Below, in pieces: positions 14,001-28,500 of a stretch of DNA of 64,000 nt. This DNA is from Nymphaea colorata (Eukaryota > Streptophyta > Magnoliopsida > Nymphaeales > Nymphaeaceae). Position 1 is the first letter of the stretch. Each line of letters starts with the position of its first letter. The notes below the pieces were generated by a model. The model saw only the letters and a list, made by a program, of their open reading frames with translations, had not been told where the DNA came from and did not search any database. The stretch covers positions 6,572,802 to 6,636,801 of the forward strand of contig NC_045145.1 of assembly GCF_008831285.2 (NCBI RefSeq), in the 5' to 3' direction. The position numbers and the translations under genes are program-made.

Positions 14001-17000
14001 GCTTTTGTATACCACCAAAACCATAAAGAATACCAACCTTTAATTGTGTGTTCATCCCATTTAAGTGACCGAGCTTCCATTCCACCACTAATTCCTCCAG
14101 TCATTGTACCAGACTTTGTCAAGAGAATACCATCGACAGTCACCACTGTGATTTATTGAGTCAGGAGATTCAGGACAAAACCAGAAAGAACCAATTTAAT
14201 ATAGACGAACTTGTGTATAAGAGCTTGCCTTTATATCGTTCTCCACTCCAACTGAGGACCTTGGCCTCCTCAAGAGTATCACAAACTAATGTATTTCCGA
14301 CAGCATAAAGTACAGCCTTCTCCAAGAAGGGGTCAAATGTATCACTATTAAGGTCATACACCACATCTTCAAGAAATCTAATGCACCAAAACAAATTGGA
14401 AACAACAATTGACAGAACCTACTCCAATAGCATGCATTACTTCTAGGATGGGATTAAAAAAAAAACAGAGCGCGAGATGCCTAGGAGTCACCAGACTAAT
14501 TTTATGTTGTTCGAGAACCGGCAACTTTTAGGGAAACAGAGATACCGATTAAAACCTTTCTTTCTAAAGGATATTGAACCACATCAAAAATTAGCCTCGC
14601 ACTTCCTCCCAGTGTCCGCAGCTTCTCATGCACAGGCTTTACCCGGACTGACTGTATAGGTATGAAAGTCTGAGGTGGAAGTCGTTGTTCCTTTAAATAC
14701 TGAAATGTGAAAAGAGAACCTATTATCAACAAACACACACCAAAAAACAATATGCACGCATATGAGGATAAATGCATGTCCATGAACATATTTACGATGA
14801 CTGTTTCCCCAACAAAATGGAGAAGAGAAGAATCAGTCAACAACCTGTGAAAAGAAAAAAAAAATGCCCACAAAAAGGTATATTTTTCGAACTCCAAATC
14901 CACAATGCAAGAATATAGGTCCATAACTGTCTCGCTATAGACCTTTTTCCTGCAGAAATAAAGATACAAAGATAGGAAGCAGGTGGAGACAGAACAGACA
15001 CTAAGGAGCACTCTCAGGTGAAGATTCAAGTGACAGTGTTGCGAACAATCCACAACATAGAATAAGCTCTAGGTAAAGCCCATTGTTCTAAAGCTCGTAT
15101 AAGTTGTCATTCATGCCTAGTAGTAGCTAAGCCAACCAAGAGGCAAAACAAATCTAATCTAGTCCTATCCAAAACGAGTTGGAGTTACAATACCAAGATA
15201 ACACGGTTTGGAGTATTGAACACCACCATCCTAACCCTTTAAGTTTGTCACAGATAATAGAAGATGAAGTATACTTAGGCATACTTGACACAGCTCACCC
15301 TAATCCTTCATGTTCACTTTCGAAGGCTATGTAGAAACAATCTCTTTTGGCCATCAGCGAAACAAGACCCTTTTGTTTCATACGCATGTATGCTTTCTTC
15401 GTTATCTTCAAATTCAGTAATACTACTTCTGCATGGAAACTGACATAAGTGTCAGAATCAGACACCTTCATTTATCATACATGCCTACGTACTCTCATAC
15501 ATACATGCAGGCACGTGTGGGTGTGGGTGTGGGTGTGGGTGTGGGTGTGTGCATTTTCGTTTGTGGGGGGAGGCGCAGGTGGTTGTGAGCATGACATAGG
15601 TTTTTCCACCCACTTTTTGTTAAAGTCATTGAATATAAATAGACACATTAATAAAGGGAAAACCTTTCTTTGTATGCTCTTGCTTTTTCTTTTTTTTATG
15701 ATTTAATTATCTTCAAAATCAGTAACATTACTTTTGCATGGAAAGTGGAAACTGACATGGTTGTCAGTATCAGATACTTTTATATATGCACTCATGCATC
15801 TTATTTTCATATAAACATACATATGCATGCACACAAAAACATACATATATATATACATGAACAAACAAATACACAGCACATATATATATAGGCAATTGAC
15901 TAAAGGAAAGGGATTTGTGTGTGATGCCATGTGCCTAATCTTCTTCCATTTATTTCTAACCAAAGAGGAGGGTTGGCAACTCAACCCCCTACCTTCTCCT
16001 TTTCCTAATGTGACAGAAAAGGAAGAGCTTCTTTTTTTGTCCAAAAAAAAAAGCAAGAAAATGCACAGTGATTAGAAGGATCCAAGCAGTGTCAGTCCAA
16101 ACAAGAGATAAGCACAGATACTTAATTTTTATAAAAGTACCTAGCTAACATAAAATTACCTTAATACACTCTTTCCCTGTTTGCTCATCATCAACTACAA
16201 CAGCATCCATGAATTTGCCCATTGCAACAGTAATTGCAAGATTGTATTTCTTCTGAGTTGGCTTACAAAGACCCGTCATGCGCCCGTGGACACCTGGGAA
16301 CAGTCGCTTGAGACTTTCAACTGCTTCAGATGATCTTCTATCTCTTTCACTTTCATGCATATCAGCCTTGTATTCTCGTAATTGAGCTTCAATTTCACTC
16401 ACCTTCGCTTTTAGGTTGTCATATTTTGCCCTGTTAGAATTTCAAAAATAAAAACGAAAATAATATGAAAAGACAAGCAGCTTGAAGCAAAACAAAAAGA
16501 TTAGAAAAAAAATCCTACATAAACAGATCAAAATATTTAATCCATGCAATGCAAAAGCCTTAGTTTCTTACGCAAATTACAGGAGCAAAGAATATTTGAA
16601 GTGACTCCACAAGAAAAATCATACATAAGAACTGGAGCACAAGAATGTTGAGTGACTTCACAAGAAAAATCAGATATTGTTTATAGCACACTAACTGTAC
16701 TGGAGAACATATCAACAGATTGAAGCACCTCCAAAATTCAGTTTCCGTGATCATTTTATCAAATATTAAAGAACATAACAAGCAAAGATAGAAAGAAGGA
16801 TCAAGGCAATTCAGTTTAGCTACCTAGATTTTCGGTGTCTATCTTGCATAACACTCAACTCATGCCTCGATTTTGTTAGTTCTTTTGTGTTCTCTGTAAT
16901 TGCATCAGTGATCTGTTTCAGCCTTGACTTCATTTGGCTCTCTTGAGAAGCAAGCTCTTTCTCACGGTTTCTTAGTTGTTCGAGATTTTCTTCCAAGTAT

Positions 17001-20000
17001 TTTAGAGCTTCGATATCAGCTTGTTGCTGCGTATCATACACCTCTTTCTCATCCCTCAGTTTTGCAGTCTTCAATCCAGCTTCCTCCTTACTGAAATGGA
17101 TAAAACTTAAAACATTAGCAATAAACTGAACAAGGGAAGAAATGATATCATAGCACCTTGATGAAGCAAACATTTAGATCCCACAGAAAGTTGTTCAAAC
17201 TTCAAAGAACACAATGAAATAGTCAAAATAAGCATGAAAGCGTACAGATAATAAATTCTAATGGTTTGTTTGAGTAGCTTATAAATTTAATTGACAAACG
17301 AATGTAAATCTATAGCTTTTTACTATTGGCTTTTTAGTTTTTAGTAATTTACTACTTGTCCATGCAAGTACTATCACAAACAAATCCTGAAAAAAGAAAT
17401 TACTCAAAACTCTATAGATTCCAGTATAAACAGTCACTTCACCTAATGCACCAGCATTCATCATCAGTATTTTTCAAGCTCATTATATGTGTGCATTTTT
17501 TTATCCATTTTTTGGTCCTTCACCTAAACACACTAAGTTCCCCATTCTTCCCCCGGCAATATTTATTTTTCCAGCCACACAGTTTCCCAGTTTTAGCTTC
17601 AACTTATTCAGGAAGGTAATCGTTCAACTGTTTTTCTGAACTCCATTACAGTGATAGGGTAAAACTATAGGAGAGAATTGAAATCATTGAGCACACAGAA
17701 CAGATGTACCCACACATGCATGTACATGCGTCACACTCACATGCACATATTATCAATCAAGCCCGAAAAGAACCAAATATACTCACCTTTCATTCACAAA
17801 AACAAAGGTGAACATGTAATTCCCCATTCCTTTTCTCATTACATAGTTTTGTGATTGTTAGGCAACAAATCAATCTCATATGTGATTTAATAAATTATAA
17901 GCTCATCATTAATCTTTTAGGTATATGCAATTGTAAAATAACTTGTTTGGTTTGTAGCTGCGTACATAGGCTAGTTGGTCATTAGAGATATCATGTACTA
18001 TTCTTTTATATCAAGGATTTATGCTATATCAGGTAGCTTCTAGTGCTCTTTAAAGCTTGTGGAATGTTTGGAATTTATTTCCTACATTCTTATGTTAAAG
18101 GTTTTTTGGATTAACAATCTCATGTTACAAATTGTTATTCCTCCTCCCCAACCATTCAGTTATTATTAAAAGAGAAAACACATTCCTGTATCGGGTAGTA
18201 TGTTTCACATAGGAACATACCTTTGCTTACTAAAAAACCCAAAATTTTGAAGTTTGGCCAGCAAATTATAAGGAAGAATGTGCTCGTAAGGAAATTATTG
18301 TGACATATGCATCACACACTCCCATATAATTAGAAGAATAGCCACATACATGCGGAAAAATATCTCTGTACATGGAACAGCATATGGTAACAACCAACCA
18401 AACAAACGTGCTCAGCTGGTGTGGGTCATCCACATCAACAGTCCACGTTTTTTGCTTTTAAAAAAAAATAATAATTTAAAAAAGATGCTCAATGTATTAA
18501 GTCGGCCATATCAAACAACAGGAACCAACAAAATGCAATACTAATTGCCAAAAATAACAACAAAATTCAAGCAATTCCCAATGGAAAACCTACAACTAGC
18601 AACTTACAACAATAAAACAATTAAATTTCATGATAATACATTAAACATTTCATAGCATGATAACAAACATGATTGAAAGTTCAAAAGATCAAATTTAGTG
18701 AAGTTGAACAACTAACTAAGGTTTACAAGTAATATTGCAAAAGAAAACGCTCACAAGTAAATATGAGTGCAAAACCTTACCATTCTTAAATTCTAAGTTG
18801 CTAACTTCTAAATCTCTAACTCCAATTTCACAATCATAAAACAAAAGCTAAAATTACTAATCTAACTTTAAAAGAAAAAAGGAACATAAATCCTCAAGTA
18901 TAATATGGTCCACGTTAACGTTGCTTGCAGTAAAATAGTCTTCTATTATAATTCTAATGAACAAGGAAAAATATTAAGAAGATAATGCACATACATGTGA
19001 CAGTTAAAAGCTTAAAATAACATGAAATATTCAAGCATAATAATATATGAATTGCAATTATAACTATAGTTATAGGTGTGCATGTACACATAAATATACT
19101 TTTAATGCAAAAAATCACATGAAATGATGAAACAACAAAAAAGAGTGAAAAAAAATGCACAAGAAACAGAACAAAAAAAAATGTCCCAAAAGAAGAAGAA
19201 AAGAAAAAGAAAAGGTGCATGTGTACACACACATATTTTTAATGCAAAAAAAATCACATGCAACAACAAAAAAGTAAAAGCTGGACAAAAACAGAATAAA
19301 ACAAAACTTTCAAAAGAAGAACAAGGAAAAAAAAGAAAAAAAATTAGGTTGTCGACATAAAAAGCCTAGGCTATTGTGTATATGTTTTCAAATAGTAAGC
19401 CACATAAAACCTGCTAGGCTAGGTGAACATCCACCTACGAGCCTAGGCAAGCCTCTGACAATGCAACTAAGAAGGAGAGCAAACAAATGTTGTATGAAGG
19501 CATGAACCAAAATGGTACACAATAAGACTATCATGATCATGTAGAAATTGGCAATTTGGCAGGCACCTTTAAAGTTTTAAACAAGAGAAGCACGGCAACT
19601 TATTCATTAGGACATTGCACTCATATGACACAAAAATGGCTGGTAGTCTCATCACCAATAAGCCCTTCATAATGTTGCATAATAGGACTTCCTAAAGTTT
19701 TTAATCTTATACTTGCAGGCTCTTGAAAGCTTATAGATGCCCTACTCAGCTGAACAGTTCGAGGTAGACCCGCAAAGAATCTAATGTCAATAATATATGC
19801 TTCAAGAAAATAAAAGCAAAATAGGGAGAATAATGCCTTCCCACCAAATTAATTTTCCTAAGACGCAAAGACAAACTAAGAAGATCTTAACAATCAACAA
19901 AGAAAATATCATCAATACTTAAAATAAAAAAGAATTACAGAATGTAACATCCTCTCAAACTAAACTACCCTTGTGATGATTCCAGCACCAAATGAAGTCA

Positions 20001-23000
20001 TACCAGAGTAACAAGTTCTAGAAAACAAACAATTAACAAATGCTTACATCCTATGGTACTCCTTAATCTGAGCATCTGCAAGCAGAAGTTTTTCCCCTCC
20101 TTGACCTTCTAAATTCAGATTATTTATAGCTGTAGCTACATCATGCATCTCTTTTTGAAGCCTTTCTACCTCTTTAGCATGCACTTTCCTTTCGCCTTTC
20201 TTCTTCTCTAGTTCCTTCTTGGTGCTCTTAATTTTTGACGTAACACGAGAAATCTCCTCCACCAATTTCAAAAGCTCTGGTTTCTGTAGAAACATTTGGG
20301 TTGTCATCAAAATGCACCAATGAGATAGATCAAAAGCATTTAAATTGACGTTAACCAAATAATTTCTTTTTCTATCTAGTTCTATAAATACGAAATTCTT
20401 GTAATATTATTCAAACCATAGCTAATGCAATCACTTCTTTCACATTGAATTTGTGATCATCCTGAAGCAGATTGGAATCAGTCAGGAAAACTCAATTCCC
20501 ACCAATGGGAACCATGATTCTCCTGATGAGGGACTCCAATGTCCATAGATTGGGAATCCCAATTCCTTGATGAATCCTGATTCTCTTCTAATGAAATCCA
20601 AACACAAGCTTTGAAATCCTTATTTATGTTACAAGGGCAACATGGGCACAAATGCACACATCAGTATGCGTTGCAACATTTCAAAAAACTTGTGTGTGTG
20701 AGAGAGAAACAATAAGATCTTAAGGGAATGAACACCAAAATAAGACAAATAATAGCTCCACTGTGCCCTAGCCATGTCCCACACTTGAGAATCATGATTA
20801 CATGAACAAGGTTGAGATTCTTAACTCCCTTAAAAAATGCTTAGTATATGTTCAAAAGATAGGCATAAAAGCCGTAATATATTGACGAAGACCATTAACA
20901 TATTAAAAGAAAATTCCACTCAGTTCTACAAGGATTAACATGATATTTAACCAAAAGAAAAAAGAATAAATTATATAACACAATGTTAGAACAAAAATAA
21001 TATACTACACATATATTTTCACAGTACATTTCTTTATTCATTTCATTTTATGAAAACTATTCCAACATTTAGGTCATGTTTTCCTTAACACCGCGCCAAC
21101 GCATATTTCCACTTTATCTTATAGTTTTCCATTTTCAATTTCAACTAGTGTGTTGTGTTAGATATTTACCAAAAGAAAACCCAATTTAGTAAAATTTTCA
21201 AGCAAAGCCTTATTCAAAAATTACATTCAATTGCTCCTGTGTATATGGTCCACAAATCATAATTTGGACAAGAATGTTAATTCCTGGAAGTTTGTGCAAG
21301 TAGCCATAATGCTTCCTACAGCTATTACAGACCACTTGACTACTATCCTCCAAAACTTTCAAAGAATCACTTGCCTAATCTGATTATCGTACTTCAAAAT
21401 TTCATTTTGTGTCTTGGCAAATAGGAATGAAACACAACTTTCAAAACAATAAGAGATACTTATTGACAAAAGAAAACATCTACTTCTGCAAAAATAAGCT
21501 CCAAAAACTGTCTTTCAGTGTGTTCATGGTGCTTTACATAGCATGAACATTGTTACAGATATCAAAGAGTTTCAAATATCATAACAGTTCACCAAAAGCA
21601 GGTGAAATGAAAAAAATGGGAACTAATCATGATATGTTCAAAATATTCTGCAAGAATATAGTGAGATTTTGATGCATCTTTTGTTCCTTGAGGAAAACAT
21701 TTTGAATAAGCTTTAATCTTTTTCTCATTTGAATTTCTTTGAACATTTTTGTATCTATTTTCAATGTCTATCAATGTTTTCGTAAGAAAATTAGTAGAAA
21801 ATTCATAAATTTCACAATAATTCTGTTATTTTTCATATCTATTTTTTTGTGTTTTGAGTTTCCAAGATCATCCGGAGGGAAAACAAACTTTTTGATAACA
21901 CTTGAGAAAACCTAGCTGCCAAAGACCTGAGAATGATATTTTTGGCAGTGTTGGTGAATGGTATGGATAAAACCTACTTTACATAGATGGGCAACATTTC
22001 TTATAAGAAAATCAAGGATTGCATTTTGCAAGTATCGCATATACACACATATATAATGTCACATAAATGTGAACTTAGACATGCGAGATGAAATTAAAAA
22101 ACATCACATAGCAAAAGCGTAAGATAAAGGTTGTTTATGAGACCAAGCTAATCAACCCATGAGTTTATGATTCATCTAAAACACTCAAGTCAAAATCAAT
22201 TCTGATATGCAGGGTAACTTTGACTGCAATTGACATGGATGCAGATTGAATTTGGTGGATGGATGAGAACCACACCTGCACCACCCAGTGAGTGTGTGCA
22301 ATGTGGGTGCTTTGACTCCCATAAAGAGTCCATGTGACATATGGCAAAGCTTTATATATGGATTTCAAAGGTATGTGGGAAATATGGAGAGGATTCTAGG
22401 TTTTTCACTATGAGATCAAACTGCTCCTTGTGGTTGTTTTAAGAGGCAGAAAATGTAATTAAAAAAACAAATATAAGGTAGATTTGAAATTGACAAAGTA
22501 ACAGAAAAAATAAATTTTATCAGCTTGTATAATGCATACCCAGGTTCAAAGGAAAAAGTGCTATGACTATTGACCACACCATCAAGAAGACCTCCAAAGG
22601 TATAATTGTTTTGGTAGTATACGTTGATGATATTATCCTAATAGGCGATTGTGATGAAGAGCTTTCGACTACAAAGACTTTTCTTCAGAAGCACTTTGTC
22701 ATGAAAGATCCTGATCACTTGCCGTATTTCCTGGGATTGAGGTTTCCCATAACAAGGAAGGTGTAGTTTTGTTTTATAGGAAATATGTACTGAACCTATT
22801 GCACGATATAGGGATGTTAGGAGCCAAGCTTGTTAGTCTTCCTATGAACTCACGTCTTCATCATCATGATGATCAATCAGAGGTAGTGAATTCACGATCT
22901 TACAGGTCTCTCATTGACAAACTTCTTTATGTCACTGTGACTAGACCAGACATTAGCTTTCTGTTGAGCTAAGTCAGCTTATAGAAAAGCCCAAAAAAGT

Positions 23001-25520
23001 TCATTGGGATGTTGCATTGATGGTTTTAAAATATTTAAAGTCGCCCCCAGGCAGAAGCCACTTATTCAAGAAAGGAGAGCCTCTAGAGATTGTTGCTTAT
23101 AGTGACGACGCTGACTATGCAAGGCCTATTGGCAACAAAAAATCCACCATGGGCTTTTGTGTATTTGTTGGAGACAACCTCATATCATGGAGAAGCAAGA
23201 ATCAAAATGTAGTTTCTAGGTCAAGTACAGAATTCGAATATAGAGTAATGGCTCAAACGGCTACTTAGATGACTTAGGCTAAATCTATGATGCTAACAAA
23301 TCTAAGTGTTCATGTTCCTCTTCTTATGAAGATGTATCGTGATAACAAGGCTGCCACCTACATTGCTAATAATCTAATGTTTCATCAGAACAAACCATAT
23401 CGAGGTGAATTGTCATTATGTTCGGATCTCATACAAAGAGGTGTTGTGCCCAATGTTATCTGTATCGTACGATACGCACGTATCGTATAGGTTTAAAAAA
23501 CCTATATGGTACGCTTATACACGATACGCTCGTGTATCCTAAGCGTATCGCTCGTATCGTACGATACGGATTAAAACACAAAATTCTTTATTTTTTAAAC
23601 TTTAAACACCCTTCCCTCCCTTTCTTCTTGTATTTAAAGACTCCAAGAGACATCAGAGATTTTGCCCATTTTCATTAAAAATAACCGAGGATTCATCGAT
23701 TTGGGAGATATTATCGTTGAATTATGAAAGATGATAACTATATGTTTTGAACTTATAAAATTATGATGTAATCTAAGTCCTAAAACTCCAAGTCCTAAGG
23801 CTCTAAGTCCTAAGATTCTATAAAATTTTCAAGTTTAAAATTGTGATGGATGCTTATTATGTTATTCTGAATATCTGATTTCTTATTTTTGAATGTGTTG
23901 TTGATACACATGAATGTTCCTTATGTATGATGATCTTTTTTATATTTGAATACATTTTTCTTGATTTCTGATTTTTTTGTTCATTTTTTCAGATTTTTAA
24001 TGATTTTTCTCTATTTTTTCTGATTTTTAAATATTTTTTAAAATTAAAAAATTAATTTTACGATACGCTACGCTACGTTTGCGATACGTTACGATACGGC
24101 GCATAGGTCGGCCCGACCGATACTCGATACGTTACGCCTTTTATAACATTGGTTGTGCCTACTATTCATGTAGCCTTTGAAGATCAGGCAGCAGATATAT
24201 TTACGAAGGCCTTCCTATTGTGCCTACGATTTTTCTAGATGTTGTAATAAGAAGCTAAGCATAGTTGATATATATGCTCAAGCTTGAGGGGGAGTATTGA
24301 AACTAGAAAGTTCATGTTCAAGTTTGATAGTTTTCTAGTTTTTAGAGAGTTAAAGTCCTCTTTAGGCATTTCTTATATTTGTGTGGTTCTCTTATGTAAG
24401 GGAGACTTGTCGACCCCTAATCTCTCACCAATTTGGTGCATGTTAAGAGTTGTTGATAAAGATGAGTCTATGCTTCATAAAGCTTATGAAATGTGGGACA
24501 ATATGATTGAACAAATTCAATGTATAGTTTTTAAGAAAGAAAATAAATGCATTGCACTTGATAATTCAGAGCTCTTTGATCGCATACATACAATATTAGT
24601 TGGAAGATGGGATAAGAGCAATACTCCTTTGCATTGCATGGCTCATTCTTTAAATCTAAAATATTATACCAAAAAATGGATTAAAGGAGCTCCTGGATGT
24701 GTCACTCCAAATCTAAATAGTGAGTTATCTAAGAACAGAATAACATGTATGGAAAGACTTTTTGCAGATTGTTATACCAGAAGACAAGTTGTTTGTGAAA
24801 TTTTAGTTCTGAAGATGCAGCAGCAACAAGAGAAGATGATGGCATAAGTCCTTTTGATTGGTGCCCGTCTTATGGATCAATAATGCATGTGCTTTAGAAA
24901 CTTGCATTGAAATTACTATCACATCCTATTATATCATTGTTTTGTGAAAGAACTTGGAGCATATATGGTCATATACACAACATTAAAAGTAAAAACATCA
25001 CTAGCCAACGTGTAGAGGACTTGGTTTACGTGCATTCTAATTTGCGTCTTCCTTCAAGGAAAGAAAAAGAATACAGGTATTTTTTTACTATGTTGTTTTG
25101 CTTTACTCATTTTCTTATGTTGTATTAGATTTATTATATTTTTGTGGTCAATATTTTTTATTGGTTAAGTTTCATCTTTAATAAAATGCAGTGTGGATCA
25201 TCTCAATATTGGGATGTAAATCCAGATGAATTTGACTTCGATAGAGAATGCAATTTATATACTGCTCACACGGGTTTAGCTGATCATGTTATTCCTTCTA
25301 AAGAGTTTGATGATGATATCGTTGAAAGCATTGAAGAAAATCAAGATATTGGTAGAATTGGAATGTCACTCTGATTGATGATGGATGAAGTATGAACTGC
25401 GAACTCAAAACTAGATTATATTTCTTGTTCAATTAATCATTGATATCATGATTTGCAATTTTGAATTTGTTATTTAATAATTTTGTGGTTTATAGACAAT
25501 TTCTGTCATACTATATATAC

Positions 25521-25559
<39 letters not shown>

Positions 25560-28500
25560 TAATAAGTTAATAATAATAATAATAAATACCCTCACCGCAC
25601 CGCCGCACCTAAATTTTTTAAGATGTGCCACCCCGGCACACACACTCAACACCTATGTAACATAGTTGATAATGATTTAGATACATTCACCACAAACTTT
25701 CTTTAACAATAGAACTCATTTTCCCATTGGGAAAGAGGAAGGTAAATGTTTTAAAAACATGAGTAGTAGGCATAGTGCATGGTATTGGAGATAAATACAT
25801 CATACGGGACGTGTTTTATTTTTAAAACGATCTACTCCAATTTCCAAGAATCGCAACCTTAAACGCAATGTGCCCTCAACTGAATGCTACCAAAAAAATG
25901 TGCCATAAGATATGAGTAACACATACCATATCACATCAGCATAGTGAATAAGCACACATGTTTATTTGACATCTACTTTCTACTCATATAAGTCTAAAGG
26001 AACACTTAAGTGGAGAACTTGATCATTGTCATGCTGAATCTTGGATCCAAATCCCATGGAGGTAACCTGTAGATTGACTATCAAAAAATTTATGGAAAGC
26101 AACGTTGCAGAAATGGTATCATTACTAGATCAATGCAAGAGAGACATTAGCAAATACATGTGCATATAGATAATGGAATTTCTGACAGGAAATTTATACA
26201 GAAGATGCACTGAAGTATAAGTGTGGCAAGCAATGTTGTAAAAGGCGTATAGCAAAGTTGCAGAGATGGTATCATTACTAGATCAATGCAAGAGAGACAT
26301 TAGCAAATACATGTGCATATAGGTAATGGAATTTCTGACAGGAAATTTATACAGAAGATGCACTGAAGGATAAATGTGGCAAGCAATGTTGTAAAAGGCG
26401 TATCATAACATGTATCGGTCGGGCCGACCTATACACTGTATCGTAATGTATCGTAAACGTAGCGTAACGTATCATAAAATAATTTTTTAATTCATAAAAA
26501 ATTTAAACAATTAGAAAACATAGAGAAAAAAAATCAAAAATCGGTAAAATCAGAAAAAACAAAAAAGAAATTGAAAAAAACATGTTTTATATGAAAAAAA
26601 AACTCATCACATCATTCATAAGCCATAATATATTGACAACACATTTAAAAATGACAAATAAAAAAATCATAATAAACATTCATCACAACTTTAAAGTTTA
26701 ATCAATTGTTTTAGTCTTACATTACAAGAAACGCGTACAATATGTGTTATGCGTATAATACACATTTTTTTCACGTTTTTTTATTTTCTGGTGTCTTTTT
26801 AAAAAAGACGTGTTTTTTTCACGTTTTATACGACTAACTGTGTTTTGGCATATTATACGTGTCTTTTTCGAATAAGACGCTTTTTCTGTGACAATGAGAA
26901 AAACTAATAAAACTTTCCCCTCACAACGTTTAGACATGTTTAGAAAGAGGGATAGAGAGGTTCTTTTGTAAAAAACCACAAAAAATCATTTTATCTTTGT
27001 ATGGTACGATACAATAGGCCTGGGCATCGGGCCGGGCCGGCCCGGCCCGGCCCGCTTCCCCTCCCGTCTCCTGACTCCCTCACGGGTAACGTGAGGGGAA
27101 GTGTTTCCGGCGAGCCCCCTTCTTCAAGTGCTACGCCGATTAAAGATCAAAAGCAGCAGAAGAGGAAGGATCGACCGTGCTAATCGCAACGGTGTTTAGC
27201 ATTTTGCATTTGAGGTTGGATTGTAGATTGTGTTTCTATCGTCTCATCAAAATCTTTGGGTTGGAGAACGGAGAAGGTACTCCGTCTGATCGATTCTAGG
27301 GTTTTTCTGCAATTAGATTGAAAGAATCGTGATTTTGGGATTCTTTGGGTGTAAAGATAAAAGGGATTTGTGTTCTTCTTGTTCGGAATCGTTCCGATAT
27401 AGGCTAGCGTTTAGGTATCATCAGGAAGATGGCCGGCCAGGGTCAGAGGCTCAACATCGTTCCGACGGTGACGATGCTCGGGGTCATGAAGGCCTGCCTA
27501 ATCGGTGCCACAGGCCCACGAGGGGCCACGCCCTACTCAAAAAGAGGAGCGACACACCGACGCCCTAACCGTTCAGTTCCGGCAGATCCTGAAGAAGATG
27601 GGTGACACCATGAAGACATCCACTTTCGCCCTCACGGAGGCCAAGCATGTCGCCGGTATAATGTCAAGCACGTCGTCCTCGAGAACGTCCGATCCACGAC
27701 GCTGAAGGTAGGGAGAGGGGGAGCGGAGAGGAGGAGAAAGAGGGAGAGGGGGAGCAGAGAGGAGGAGGAAGACTGGAAGAGGGATTGGCCGAGAGGGGGA
27801 AAGGAAGGAAGGGGAGAGGAGGAGGGAGACGGGAAGGGAGAGAGGGAGAGGGAGACGAGGACAGGAGGAGGGGCCGAGGGGGAGCACCGAGCGGGAGGGG
27901 GAGGCGGAGCCCGGAGTCGTGCCGGGCCGGCTTATCGGGCCCGAACCCGACCCGAGCCAAGTTTTTCCCGGCCCAGGCCCGGCCCGACGCCCAGCCCTAC
28001 GATACAAGGGTGTATCAGGTGTATCGTACGATACGGCCCTCGTATCGCACGATGCAGCCGATACGCCTACAATACACAATTGAATCATGTATCGTAAGCG
28101 CATCGAATAAATTTTTCAAACATATACGATATGTATCGCACAATACAAGCCCGTATCATGCGATACGGATAACACTGGTGGCAAGGAATACTGAGACAAC
28201 CAAGAAGAAATCATGATAAAGAAAGGATCCAATAAGAGAAAATATCATTAACATAACCAGTTAATCATCAGAACCATACATTAATCCATTTATAACATCG
28301 ATCTAACACCAGCTACTGCCATTCCTAGTATCAATGGATCTTGTCACTAAGGCCATAATCTTGAAATAAGGACTTCAATTAGGAGGTAACCCTGTTTGTA
28401 CAAACCTTCCCATCTGAAGTCCAACTTGTTCATGAACATGTTGCTCAAAATGTCACTAATTTTAGCAATGAAAGGTCCTAATGATGACATACATCCCCAA

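Larger units (their letters stand above)
26384..28177. mobile_element. Non-autonomous hAT element, CAATGTTAT family, copy 2, host of a Pack-MULE
   Basis: Left end CAATGTTGTAAAAGGCG, right end GGATAACACTG. The perfect 8-bp target duplication is GTGGCAAG (26376-26383 and 28178-28185). It lies in the inverted orientation to copy 1: its left end matches the complement of copy 1's right end, including GGTCGGGCCGACC. Without the nested MULE and its duplication it is about 800 bp. Confidence 0.87.

Noticed and set aside
14339-14574. A standard GT-AG intron between SMC1 exons 7 and 8
   Set aside because: GT donors at GATGTG|GTTC, GAT|GTGG and AAAG|GTTTTA and the AG acceptors near 14345 or 14360 do not share a phase, or they introduce a stop or unrelated residues. 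Only AT-AC restores the conserved sequence.
27573-28103. Pro/Ser/Leu-rich minus-strand frame
   Set aside because: It crosses the MULE right end, its purine tract and the hAT end, so it cannot be one gene.
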